Shown piece by piece: positions 1-13,122 of a stretch of DNA of 64,000 nucleotides. Source of the DNA: Mimachlamys varia. Lineage: Eukaryota; Mollusca; Bivalvia; Pectinida; Pectinidae. The position numbers and the translations under genes are program-made. How positions within the stretch are numbered: position 1 is the first letter of the stretch; the number at the start of each line of letters is the position of its first letter. The notes below the pieces were generated by a model that worked only from the letters and a program-made list of their open reading frames with translations, ran no database searches and was not told the origin of the DNA. The DNA is taken from the NCBI GenBank assembly GCA_947623455.1, contig OX392534.1:40243426-40307425 (forward strand). The letters are read 5' to 3'.

Positions 1-1854
1 GGTAATTTTCACTTGAATTAAAGAAAGGAGTAAGCGGTTACATAATAAGATATGAAACAATGAAATTGAAAGCATAATAAGTAATCTGAAGCATCAAAAT
101 ATGAATTTCCTCAACACAGGCTTAAAAAAATGATCTGCTTTCCAATTCATCAAGAATCGAAATTAAACGCTTATCCGAGTATAAACCATATGAGAGGGAA
201 GCAAAACATACACAATCAAATTAACAAACAATCACATTACACACTATTCCTTTTTTTCTTACCTCTGGACAACTGTTAAAGACAAAAAGCACACTATCAA
301 TTGTTTAATGCTATTGATTTAAGTCAAAATTCGATCAGGGTCGTATATATTTTTCAATGTGAAAAAAAAACTTGTAACCCAAATTACCAACAACAAGAAT
401 TCATTCTGAAATAGGAACCAGATGAGTTAATATACGGAAAATTATATATTTTAATGAGAATAATAATAATCAAGAATAAAAGACGATTCATAGTTAAGCA
501 AGAGCTCCATGGACCTCAACGGTCACCTGAGATTTTGATTAACACAAAATTGTCAGTGCTGTTGTTTTCTAGCACCGAAATTACCATGAAATAATAGCAA
601 TATTTTATGTTATGCTTATTTATGTAACAATTAGGAATCTGTCAACAACATATAGTACACAACGGTAGCAAATTGACGAACAAAAGAAGAGTTCATCAGT
701 TGTTACAACTCGACTCTCATCCATTTGTCTTTGCTTTGAGAATAAAATATGTTTAAATCAACCAAAGAAACTAGTTATGCAATATTTAGTACATTTTGAT
801 TACAGCATGTCCGAATCTAAAACGAACAAACACTTATTTAGCCAACTTAAATCTTAAATCCGAACCAAGTAAAACTATTTCCAATTGAAAACAATCAATT
901 CCAGCGTGTTATTTTTCCATAAAACTACTGTAAATCGCCACTATTTAACCCCCTCCCCGCTCCGGGGTATGAAATTAGAAATTTTGATAATGCACCTTAA
1001 ATGCTATTTATAACGAATATTTCGCTTAAAGCATATCTGGGTCGGAAGAAGATAGTTGACATGTTTCATAACTTTGGCCACATTACTCAAACCACTACGG
1101 ATTTTTACCATTCAATGTATTCGGCAATGAAACGATCCTGCTAAATTTCATGTTATTGGTTAATGGAGTTTTGAGGAAGGTCAAACTATTTACGACGATG
1201 GACAAAAGGCGATTAGAATATGATACTTAACACTAAAGATAACTTAAACTTATATGGTACGAAGCATCCTCCAAAAAATAAATTCACAATAAATAAATAA
1301 ATAAATAATTTGTGAAACTATTTACGCAAAGGAGCAATCTGTCTTTCCCTCTCATTACATACACCATTCAGGTCAGCTGATTTCATTCTTTCTTTTATCA
1401 TACTAACTGCACTCTTATCAAACTAATCAGATACAATATATTACAACTACCATGAACTATATCAATTTACTACAAGAAATTACTTATATAAATTGTCCCT
1501 CTTGTAATAAGGAATCATGATAAAGATAATAGACCGTATTCTATGGGATACCTATAACAGAGAAGTTAAACTAGTAAATATATTCCAAATGTCAGTGAAT
1601 TACATTTTCAACCGAACCTCGTTATCTCGTAGTCTATGGGAAACTTTTGAGTTATCAAGGTAATCGAGTTAGGTGAGTAAGAATACTGGATGTAAAGTCT
1701 AACCGGGACCGATACAATACATCGAATTAAACGAATTGTTCGAGTTACGATATGTCGAGATAATAAGGTTGGACTGTATGTGGTAAACAATAAGGTAAAA
1801 AGGCAAAGAAAAGAATATGAAGAATAATTAAGTAATGACTTTGTGATCAAAACA
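1..1854. other. AT-rich non-coding stretch
   Basis: No frame here looks coding, and I see no RNA gene or tandem array. Only short low-complexity runs occur, such as an AATA run near 1,290-1,312. It is probably intergenic or intronic. Confidence 0.5.
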
Positions 1855-1935
1855 AATTAGAGAATACCGAAGCGTTAACAACATCATAATCAGAACTCTA
1901 AATCGATTAAACTAGGGGCAAAATATGGAGATCAA
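1855..1935 (-). repeat. Penelope-like element 3' tail, short copy
   Basis: In reverse complement this matches the last ~75 bases of the tail seen after the RT remnant at 42.5-43.5 kb: a TTTAATCGATTT core, then a GACGCTTTGGTATTCTCT-like end (here with a few changes). No coding part is retained. It is a short 5'-truncated copy. Confidence 0.65.
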
Positions 1936-2670
1936 ACTAAACAAAACTAAGTAGTGTGTACCTTATTGACATCATCGCGTTGATAAAAACAAAATTAAAA
2001 TTAAGTCTTTCGCAAATTATTCATACTTAAATCCAATCTTCCATATTTACTCTCTACTGGATTCATTCATCAACATTTTCTTTAGTTCTCTCGCACTTTT
2101 ATTCGTTCTTTCTTATGTTCATTGATTCTTTTCCATTCTTACAACCTCATATTCTTTCTTTCTTACGTTAATTTATGCATTCCCACACTTACAACCCCTT
2201 TCGTGTTCATTCTATCAGCTGACTCCTCTTATACGTCCACACGCTCTTTCACTCACCATTAGCAAGTAAACAACCCTACAATTATACATCGACATGATAC
2301 CCCAACCTGCCCCGCCCACCTTATCCTCCCCAGTTCTCCTTCTGTATTTATCTTCATATGTCATGCCCATAGCCATGGATCTCTTTTCGAGAATAGTGCC
2401 ACTCCGTCCAAGGTAATTTATCAACACACAACCACTTGAATCTAGTGAAGAATGTTAATTCATCTATTACATCTACTCAAGGGAAATGGGAAGACACTTG
2501 TCACCAATACAGACCTAATATATGTAACGCGCTACTTTTAGTGGGTATTCTCACACTAGTTTATAAAGAGTAAAGATGATTTTTTATAGAAAGTTTTTTT
2601 TAGTAAGTAAAAGGTCACGAAAGTCACGAAAATTATTTTTTACGTCACTGCACTCGGTACCGTAAACATA
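1936..2670. other. Non-coding stretch, pyrimidine-rich centre
   Basis: There is a TTCTTTC/TTCATTC-rich segment around 2,040-2,200. I see no credible coding region or RNA gene. Confidence 0.4.
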
Positions 2671-3000
2671 AATGCAGATATAAAAGGGGAACAGTCTAAT
2701 CGCATATCCAATAAGAAGCTGTAACTAGGCATCGTTTACGGGTATATTCAGGACTTTCGCCAGGGACTTTGCCTATATACTGGTTCTTTATTTGGTAAAC
2801 ACGAAACGGCACTAAACAATTAATGTTACATAATTATAGTCAAAAACGTTAACATTAATGCAGATATAAGAGGGAGCAATTTAATATCAAATCCATTTAG
2901 AAGCTGTAACTAGGCATCGTTTACGAGTATATTCAGGACTTTCGCCAGGGACTTTGCCTATATACTGGTTCTTTATTTGGTAAACACGAAACGGCACTCA
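2671..3000 (+). repeat. Direct repeat, two ~140-bp copies
   Basis: Two close copies lie at about 2,671-2,813 and 2,862-3,000, roughly 190 bases apart. They share GCAGATATAA near the start, AGAAGCTGTAACTAGGCATC, then GCCAGGGACTTTGCCTATAT, and end with AAACACGAAACGGCACT. They differ at only a few bases over their main part, so the duplication is fairly recent. I could not assign a transposon class. Confidence 0.75.
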
Positions 3001-3266
3001 AAGAACAACATTAGTACAATTAAACCTGGTCATGTACATATTCTTCAGGAAATGCAAATGTCATGAATTGTTGTTTACTTATTTTAATTGCTGTGCTAAG
3101 ACCGTACGCCATAGAAAAAGTGTTTAACAAACAACATATTACATGATAATATTACCTACAACACATGTTTCAAGATGAACTTGTAATTTGAGGTATTCAT
3201 TAATAACATCAATGTTGTTTTATTCTGGAAATATTTTAACAGATTTGATTTTTGTTATCAAGCTAG

Positions 3267-3304
3267 ATATGCTTCTGATTAAAGAGGTTTAATCAGAAGC
3301 ATAT
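3267..3304. repeat. Perfect inverted repeat, 17-bp arms
   Basis: Arms ATATGCTTCTGATTAAA and its exact complement are separated by 4 bases, giving a strong hairpin. It lies just before a diverged unit of the 2.67-kb repeat family. It could be a small fold-back or simply a palindrome. Confidence 0.8.
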
Positions 3305-3319
3305 CCTATTACTATCTTA

Positions 3320-3580
3320 GCAAGGAGCTATAAATAGACTTCGTTTACGGGTATATTCAGAACTTACGCCAGGGACTTTGTCTAAATACTGGTCCTTCAC
3401 TAAACAAATTACCTAATATGATATATAACAAACTTAGTGACACAGGTTTAAATTCAATATCGGACATACACTTTGTAAAACTCGCAGCTCTACCTAGGCA
3501 TTGTTTACGGGTTGCTCAGAAATTACGCCAGGGACATTGTCTACATAGAGGTTCCTATTATCACCAAATAAATTATTTTA
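3320..3580 (+). repeat. Two diverged units of the 2.67-kb repeat family
   Basis: About 3,320-3,405 and 3,485-3,575 keep the core CGTTTACGGG...TTCAG...TTACGCCAGGGAC...TGTCTA. They differ clearly from the pair at 2.67-3.0 kb. A short open frame crosses the second unit but shows no protein-like pattern. Confidence 0.6.
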
Positions 3581-4599
3581 AGAAAAGGTGGAAAGAAAAA
3601 CAACTTTTTTACGTAATTGTGGTTGTGACGTTGATCAATCGCCTTGCAACGGACTGCTATATAGAGTAGCTGAGTCTCCGTAAAATCAAGAACACCAGAG
3701 AAGAAATCGTTTTATAGAAAGTGAGATGAATGGAACCTTTAATTGTTTGCTTTTCAAATAATATGCAGATGAAAAATGGAATGATTATAATTTCCCTTAC
3801 TTTCCTTTAAGCCAACACACTACATCAATATAATCTCTCTCGCTCATCACTCGAAACCTGGAAGCGTACAATCCAAATCTGAATATATTATCGCCGTACC
3901 AATATTTTGAGAAAGATATTAGATGATCACAAAGCAAATGAACATTTAATTTTCCTCAATAGCTTAAATATGTGTTTACGTATATGAGGTGAGCTTTAAA
4001 AAGATTTTAACGAAGAGTTGTTTGTTTCTGACAACAGATAATTAAACAAAATATTGATAAAATTAATAATATTAGTTGTTTATTTTCTTTTTCTAAACAG
4101 GTTTGAATCAAATTGTCATAAACATATATATCTGATAAGAAGAAAAAATCTTATGATTATAACATTTGTTAATTTATTGTTAATTGCAAATTATATACTT
4201 TGTCCTTGTGAAGGCCCAATATCAATCACACAATATTGGTACACCATCAAATCACTACGCATAAACTCCCAATTAAGTGTAAATATTGATATCCAAACTG
4301 TGTGTAAAACATTTTTAAATGAATATTTGATCGTTTGTAGCTGATTTACTTAAACATGTCTGTATTGCACTTGCTCCTTATCTTTATTTGTCATAGATTA
4401 CTTTCCTCATTCAACCCTGAAATCATCAGCGGTGAATGAGTTAACGGCAATGCTAGTTTGTTCCCTAAATGGCACGACTGAAACATTTTTTTGTAAATCT
4501 AAATAAAACATAACCCTAATATTGACCGAAATAAAAGAAACGTATAGGTACAAAACAGAAAAATCATTATCTTTACTATAGATATTCTAAGAACGGATG

Positions 4600-4690
4600 T
4601 TGAGCAAGGATCTGTAAATAGGCTGCATTTACGAGTATATTCAGAACTTACGCCAGGGATTTAGCCTATAGACTGGTCCTTTACTACCAT
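4600..4690 (+). repeat. Fifth diverged unit of the 2.67-kb repeat family
   Basis: It carries ATTTACGAGTATATTCAGAA, then TTACGCCAGGGATTTAGCC and ACTGGTCCTTTACTA, the same order of blocks as the units at 2.7-3.6 kb. It lies about 1 kb from the others, so the family is partly dispersed. Confidence 0.6.
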
Positions 4691-4699
4691 TAAAGGAAA

Positions 4700-7600
4700 T
4701 GTATATAGAATCAAGCATTTTAACAAAATTACTAATTGTATTGTAATTTGTTGATAAAAATTAACTTTTTGTTGGTTTATGAATTATTTAAGGAATGACC
4801 ACATTGTTTTTAGGGTTATACGGTGTATACAGAAAAAACATTTGTGCACTTTAAATATGCAAAAATCCGCGAAGCTGCACCCAGTTTTTACGGTATAATA
4901 TTACACCGTCCCCCTAACCAAATTATGGTCAGTCTTTATAATTTCATTTGGAAAGATACATATATAAGACATAGGTCTTATAAAATGATTTGGTTTTAAT
5001 TATGACAAAAATAGTATGTTTTTTTCAAACAACACAACCATGTGCATAAATTTCACCTATTAACAACTTAACAAAATACCACGCCAAACATAACATAAAT
5101 TTTTCCAAAAGGAATTGACAGCAACGATTTCAAATCATAAATGACTGCTAGTTTTACTTGATTTAAAAGGGTCTCATTTGAAATATGCTGTATTAGTTGA
5201 TAGGTTTTATAGGTATTCCATTACTCCAATGACGATTTTATTTTATTTTATATATTTATCTAAATATACTTCCTACATACAATAATTTGTTTTTCTATCA
5301 CAATTAGGTCGAAAATTTATTTTAAGTCTGATTTTTCTGAGATAAAGACTGAAATTTAATGTTATTTTCCATTGACACAGACATTTAAACAAACAAATAA
5401 CGCTATCATTTTATTGTTGATAGGCAAAATGTATGAATATGACATTTACATTAAAATCCAATATCTAATTATATCTTTTATTTTCTTGTATATTTATTAT
5501 CGTTGGATAATCAGGGCTGATCTCGCTTCACTTACTCACCCATAGCAAACGGAGCGAGATCAGACGTGGGTAACCGACGATGGTCTATATTTGCTTTTTT
5601 TTTCTCATTGCATTTTGAAAACAAAAACAAACAAAAACTGATATCAATAGGCCATCTTTTTACATCCGTTTATTAATAAATATAATAATTTATATATATT
5701 TATATATATGTTTGTCTGTTTTTGTACCTATCTTTATAAATCTAGAGTCTAGTAGGTAATACATATGGTATGGTCTACTATATGTTTTGGATCGGATTGG
5801 TCGTCAATGAACCAAAAGATGTTTACCCTTCCGGAACATATGGACTTATTATCTTGTTCTTTTCAATAGTTTCAGTATCAATCTTTCCTTGTTAATCTAT
5901 TTATATAAATTTCCCCGAATCTTTTTTATTTTTCATTATTTCTATATGTATTTACTAATGCTGTTTACGTTCTATTTGTTTTATTCCTAGCTTAATTTAA
6001 TAATACCCTACCAAACAAGTTTATGACACATACCAAACAAAAGTAGTAACTCTATCCGACCACTATCAGGCCAGCTGATTCCATTCACACTGATTTTCAT
6101 TCTTCATTCAGATATATCGCGCAGTCACAAATAATTCCTTTTACATGTCAATCTGTAATTTTTAATTTCTGTCGATAAATCTATACCAAATAAATTTTCA
6201 GAAAAAAAGCGTTTTTCAAAAAAAAAAAAACAATTTTAAAGCCGAGAATGAAAATAGGAAAACAACAAGTTGTTACATTATACCTTACAAATAATAATAA
6301 CCGCTTATTATTTTCATATTTTACATAGGGAAAAACGATAACAATTATAATGAATTACTCTATCCTTGAGAGGTAATGATGTCCAGTCAATATCAACAGT
6401 AACCTGTCCAAATAGGTCGTTTATATATTCAACCATACACCTTTTCCATCTATTAAATCACATCAACTATTATATTAATTAACTTAATCAAACACACACT
6501 TTCAATCAGTCATTCATTTCAAACGTCAACATATTAACCTATACATGCATTCAGTCATTCATAAATTTACCCATGAAATCAATCACCCATTCACCCTTCA
6601 GCCATTAATTCATTCACCCATTCACCCTTTCAATCAGCTGACACCATCCAGTTACATTCAACCAACCGTCCAATACGACAACCCATTAATCATCCATAGT
6701 TCATCTACACTCCCACCCCTTAACCCCTCCCCCGCCCTAGCTCCATTCAAGTCACTTTCCACATCGATATTTCTTCTTTGTCTGCTCCGAATTATGTATT
6801 TTGAACAGAAAAAAATGACTTTTACAATAACACGTTTTCTAAATATTGTAAGACAGCTAATCAATTGTAACCCGATAACTTCTAAACAAGAATAATTACT
6901 TTTTTTCTTTTTCAAGATAATCGAGATACTGAGTATTCGTTTTAACGACATTCTTATACCTTTTGATACAATATTTATTATTATTATTTTAAGTCACGAA
7001 GCGTTATGTGTTTGACCTTATAAATATAATAATAATGAGAAGGTGGTTTAGATAGATATAGAGGTCTAAAGACATGAATCTTTGTGTAAAATATATATTT
7101 TATGTAAATATCTAATAAAATATGTAATTGTAATATTTCGTTCTCTTCTGTTATTTGATTAGCCAATATGTTGCATTGTTGATATGTGGTGAAACAGCAC
7201 AATAAACCGATTTTTAAGGAATACGAGATATTTAGATTATCGAAATCAATTACGATACTCGTGTAATTCATGTCAGAGGATTAGAATGTTTGTAATGCTT
7301 TATGCTGATAAACATGACACTCGGAAGTATATACCCACGTAAACAGGTGAATATAGTTTGCGTGTACGAGTTTCTGCATCATTAAGTTCAATTTATTGAA
7401 TAGCATACACATTACACGTATCTTAATTATTTAAAAATTGAACTAATTTCTAACTATAAAAACAGTTGCACAAAAGGGATTAATTTTATATATTAACTTT
7501 GTTAACATTCTTGCATTAGGTCACGAAGCGTGACGTTCTTGACCTTATCCAATTCAATGCCTGCACTGGTGTTTGGTGACATTTCACAATATTTGATGCG

Positions 7601-8390
7601 AGATCAACCTATTATACACATTAAATCAATTTCATCCTGAATGCAATTAATGTAACTTATATTTACCCACATGTGTGTCTAACATAATAAGCGGAACGAT
7701 CTGATGTGCAGCAGGCCAAGTTTACGGGGTTTCAAGTCCACGCCAGTGACTTACGATCTTACAACTTTTCACGGTGTGCCAGAGGATCGCATCCTGTTCT
7801 GCAAATCACGTAATCCCACCACCCCACCTCCCCTCCCTCCCCTTAAAATATTATTTATTTAAATGTATTCAGGATGAAAAGGATTTTTAAAAGAATGTAG
7901 AAACATGTATCTTGACTTAAAGTATGCATTTTGAATATTCTTTTTTACCAAACTACGTGGATGCTATTCAAATAATCATTACAGCTTTTGAATCAAATTT
8001 TGCTTTGATCACAAGTGAAATACACTCTACACGCATTTTGATTAGCTGACTGGATTAACTTAGACCGGAACAACGTCACTTGCTGATTGTTTACGTCACT
8101 ATCATTTGGCGGGAAAATATTATTCGATATATTTAAACACTTATTTTCTGCTGTTCAATTATATTTAATTCAATGAAATATTGCATAGTTACGGCATTTC
8201 AATGCTTTCCTTTACTTTATTTTTGTAATGAAGTTGTTTCTGATATTACAACTTTGAAATTTATAAGATTTGCAAAAAACAAAATAATTTAGTTTTATAT
8301 TAAATAACCTTAATGTCAACAAACCAGGTTACAATATAGCTGTCTTCGGCTTTAATTGTGGAAGAAACAGATTAATCGTACCTATTGAAA
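4700..8390. other. AT-rich non-coding stretch
   Basis: I see no convincing gene. A short inverted pair (TGATCTCGCT / AGCGAGATCA) lies around 5,518-5,560. The open frames around 6.5-7.3 kb have no recognisable domain and look like chance frames. Confidence 0.4.
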
Positions 8391-8395
8391 ATTAA

Positions 8396-8447
8396 CAAAC
8401 TCGAGTGAAATAAATACCATATCCAACAACGACTCGTTGTGTAATAT
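8396..8447 (+). repeat. Single arm related to the 61.2-kb fold-back element
   Basis: The sequence CTCGAGTGAAATAAATACCA, then TATCCAACAACGACTCGTTG closely resembles the right arm of the palindrome at 61.18-61.35 kb, including the CGAGT end. Only one arm is present. This shows that the 61-kb palindrome belongs to a dispersed family. Confidence 0.6.
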
Positions 8448-11400
8448 ATACATTGATTAGGAGTTTAACGTTCAGATACAATGCAGTTAATTATTTTGAG
8501 ATAGTTTTTAAAAACCCGTGTCAAACGGATTTTCGAGTCTGATTTCAATCAAACAGGAACTAGTTTGGTTATTTTCATAAACTGTTGCTATCGTACAATC
8601 AAATACTTACTTATAATAGGGTGATACAAAGCACATGGATACATACCCTTATGTCTATGAATAGAACAAAAAATATTTCCTCGATCACCAAAAACTAAAC
8701 AGAATGTCGATATCGTCGAGGAAAATATATAGCACTTCGGGACGTTTGTATTGTAGCGAATGTGGCGGATGGCGGTATGCGAGGATTGCGAACGTAACGC
8801 GGGAACTATATAGGAGTGAAATCCGTTTTAGAGATTAAGGTGGCAGTGTGCGAGGGTTGCGGTAGATTCGGTTGGCGATAGGTCGAGAGTTAACTCTACT
8901 ATAAGTGGCATAGTAAAGTAAAGAATTACCGTTACGACTCGTGTTTTAGAGCATGAGGTCCATTTTCAACAATTGTATTGAGCAACTGTTAGATTTTTTT
9001 TTTTTTTTTTTAAAGTTTTACTGATGTTAACAAATATTTCGAAAGAATGTCGAAATACATTGTACAAGAATGGTGGATTTGTTTTCCTTTCTCCGATTCA
9101 TGTATATTTCATCTCATTTGCGAATATTGTCATTTTTAACAAAATCTGTTGAAAACTACATGTATCATTTGATGAAATCGTATGTAGATAATCAAAATCG
9201 CACATACCCTAAATCAACTGATTAAAATCATCTTTCCTATATTAAGCAGTTTTGTTCAATTTTTATTTACTTTAGAGTATTTATCACATTTGTGTACCTT
9301 GGTTATTCTTTTACGCTTTTGCTTATACATTGTATATCAAATAATACAGCCACAATTCAGTAAAGTAAGAAAGACTGTAAGGCTTTGAACCTGTTTACCA
9401 CTGTTTGTTGCATGTCAATATCATCAAGTTTATTGTTAACATTTGTTACAGTACATGAGAATAACCAAATTTGATCGCAACAGATTTTACTTTGAAAAAA
9501 AAGAGAAAGCGTATGCAATATCATGATGTTTCTTTAAAAAAAGAGCATTGTTTTTTCACCCTGTAATTGATATGATTGATTATTTGATTCTTGAAATAAA
9601 TGACTTTGTCATAAACAGGTAAGCATACACTAATCTAGTGTTTATCAAACTCACTGCAACTTGTTCGTTAATGCATGATATAATATGAAGGAGAACGTGT
9701 AATTTGTATTATGTAAATCGCTGATCTGCTAAATCTGACAGAGTTGGTTTTCAAACATTATTTCACGTTTATGCCAAAACACAAAGTAAAACATATATAC
9801 ACATTTGTTAATGACTTACAAGAAATGAGATTTAGTATGTTCCTGTAAAATTGATTTCTATCAATTGTATCATGTCATGTCGATTTAAGGATATTCCTTT
9901 TTCAGTTAGTCATGGTCACACAAGAAAGCACGTCTATGAAACATGAGAACAAAAATTGAAATCGAACATGATGCACTGCTAGTTGGTTTTCATAAAATGG
10001 AATATAGCTACCATATAAGATTATAAACACAATTTAACAGAGATGTAACGTTATACTTGAATAATTATGTTGGGTCCTTGTTCAAAGGACAATTCATAAT
10101 ATTTAAAGATATATCTAGAAGCGCTAGCATAAAAACAAAATTACAGTTATCTTCCTACTGAAAAATCCAAAGTGCCGTCTAACGACCTTAGTTCTAAACT
10201 ACGTATTAACATGTATGTAATATAACTATCAAAGTATGAATATATAATTGAAAATCTCCAATATGTTATTTAATCTCTTCAAAACATGTTTTAATTTAGA
10301 CTAAAACCACGCAATATTTTGATTGCAAGCGACATGTTCTTATAAGGCCTGAAATAACAGTTCAGTTGTCTATATTGCACTTTTTGAGTACTTCTGAATT
10401 ATAAAAAATAATCTTATGTGAATATCTGTTCCTAAAAATATAATGTCTGAAATATATATAAAAAACAAATTCGGTACAATAAGAAGTCAATGCCCTTTAC
10501 CCTAATCGGAGGTAGTAGTAAGAAAACAATAAAAAATGCAAAATAAAAATATATCTGAAAGAAGGTAATAATAAGAAATAAGTTTCTAATCAACAATATA
10601 AACGTTGGAGGCGATTTTTGTCAGGTAGTTGATATTTCGATTGATTCAATGTTAATATCAAATGTGCATATCAAAATATATGCGAGCTATCTAAAACTTT
10701 TCTAGAGAAAGCAAGTTTTAGAAATACTATCCAATGAACATGAATACGAATAACGACAATTTATAATTCAAAGCTTTATACTTAATTATTGAATGTTGCT
10801 TTCATTGGCATTGTTTTTTAACAACTAATTATTTACACTATTTCACCACTTCTTAAATATGGGCATTTAATCAAACTAACGTCGCTTACCTTTAAGGCAA
10901 TCATTCTACCAAAGAGCCAGCGTTACATATGAATAATATCGATGATGTAAACAATGACGAATAATTACTAAAAAAACCAGGGCGGTGCAAAAAACATGTA
11001 TTTCATTTGGAAAATTATAAGAAAGAGAAAAAAAAATATCCTGAGCATATTTCAGAATTGTAGCAAACCCTGTGAGCAAAAAAAAAATTGAAATGAAAAC
11101 ATCAATTATGTTCAAATGAAATTCTTGAGATGATAACGAAAAAGGGCATTGACTTCATGTACATAATTTACCCGAGATAAACATAATTTTACTTGAGTAT
11201 ACAGCAGGAAAAATACTTTAATCTGTGTAATCTGTTTTAGACTTATGATTTTCTTTAAAATATAGTTTTAAAACATCAAAATAGAATTGATTGTCCAAAG
11301 TTCATAAGTGTCATTCTTCTCTTAACTCGTTGATGTTTTTCCTTCATGGAGAGAGATTAAAAGTCATATTTTTATAAAATATTCACACATAGTGATATAA

Positions 11401-13056
11401 CATAATATGTATATACATATATCATAAATTGATGTGCTAGATCAAACGAAAGGATGGCAATGATAAATAATTGATTGTTTATTGTTGATGCGTACATTCA
11501 ACAACAAACTTCAATATCTCAATTAAGTTACCAATGTCAGTGCATGAATATATTTAGTAAAAACGTTGTTCTTTCGGTTTTTATTTGCGGTTGCTAGGAG
11601 AGGATGGTACCATAATTACTTTGGCCCGTATTTATGAAACCGTTCTTGTGTTTAAAAATATAGTTTGTGATAAAGGCTTAGTTCTTGTTATTGTCATAAT
11701 CATAATTTGGTTTTAACACTTTTAAAAAGGATGAACAGATAGAAGAGTATAACACTGTAATCAATTTTTACAGCAAACATTTTGATTGTTTTTCATAATT
11801 TAAGTGAGTTACAAGTACAGTTTGTAAGCTAGTCTGAGCCAGGAGTCATGTTTGAGCATGAAAACGGTTTCGTGACTACTGACTTATACTAAACTTATGC
11901 ATATTGAGTTTCAGTATGACAATGTTTATGAATATGAAATTTACTTCATTAAATAATTGTTATGGTATTATTTTGATTATTCAATTCAAAATCCGTTAAA
12001 AATAATTAAATCTCACGAATCATCAACAAAATATCTCAGAAAAGTTGATACTTAGTAAGACTTTTATTTGTTTTTCCCCATTCATTTTGAAAACATTCCG
12101 GAATGATTTTTGTTCACTCTGCAAAATTTATTTTTGTAAACAACAAATTTACAAATCAAACGGTGAAACTGCACTGCTTTAATATACTGATTGTCTTAGC
12201 CGTGTAGATTACTTTCTTAAATTATGATTTTCACATTTTTATCAATTACGTGTCAGGACAGCTAACGAGTTCTGTGTATCTTCATGCACCTCCCTGTATA
12301 GAAGTATAGAACAAATTGGATTTCCACTATTTTGTCCCGTAGCATTACCACTGAGTCATAAAAAGGCCAGAAAGCTGCATATGGTGCAGTGTTTTTAAAT
12401 TTAAAATGATGTTAATTAAATTTCTTCATTGAAAGGATTAATAAATGCTTTAGATGCAATCACATGCGTGTGTTTGTGTTGGGGGTCGTGCTTTCACGTT
12501 TCAATTCTATGGGGTGCTATTAAAACTGTATGGGACCCTGCACTGCTTCGGTGGTGTAAAAACCAGAGGAGAGGACATGTTATTTTAATAGCCGAAACAC
12601 CGGAAGTTCATTAAAACCACATAAACAACGATAAATAGACAATAAATCCAAAATCTGAAATATATTTGGTTTAAATCATATCAGAAAAATCATGTTGTTA
12701 AATAATTTGTTTCAGATTCCACTCAAATTTACAAAATCTTCATACTCATTGTTTCCATCAATTATTTTGTATTCTAAAGCGTGTTGGTTGTAATAAGAAT
12801 ACGACTGCGCAAATGTTTTACTTATTTGTTTGTAATTAATTATTAGATGTCTACTTCATGCTGTGGGACTTTTAAAGGCTGTAACTCGCCTTGAAGCTCA
12901 CATATTTAAAAATATTTCAATTTAAGCGAAAGATTGAACTTTAAGTTGAAGCATTTTTTAATTTGAAATATCTAATTCTATATCATTTTGACGCTTGCCA
13001 TTACGGAACCTTTACCCAGTTTTTTCCATAATTTAAATTTTGATTTTGATTGTGGT
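8448..13056. other. AT-rich non-coding stretch
   Basis: Nothing supportable as a gene. About 8,740-8,890 is richer in G than its surroundings (repeated GCGGATGGCGG and GCGAGGATTGCG-like words). A poly-T run lies at 8,995-9,011. Confidence 0.4.
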
Positions 13057-13122
13057 TTCATCGATTTTGGATTAAGTTTTTGTTTCCGTTGGCGCTTTGG
13101 TATTCTCTAATTTTTTTTCTAA
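13057..13122 (+). repeat. Penelope-like element 3' tail, terminal piece
   Basis: It contains CATCGATTTTGGATTAAG and then GGCGCTTTGGTATTCTCTAA, matching the final part of the tail after 43.4 kb. It is more diverged than other copies, consistent with an older insertion. Confidence 0.55.
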
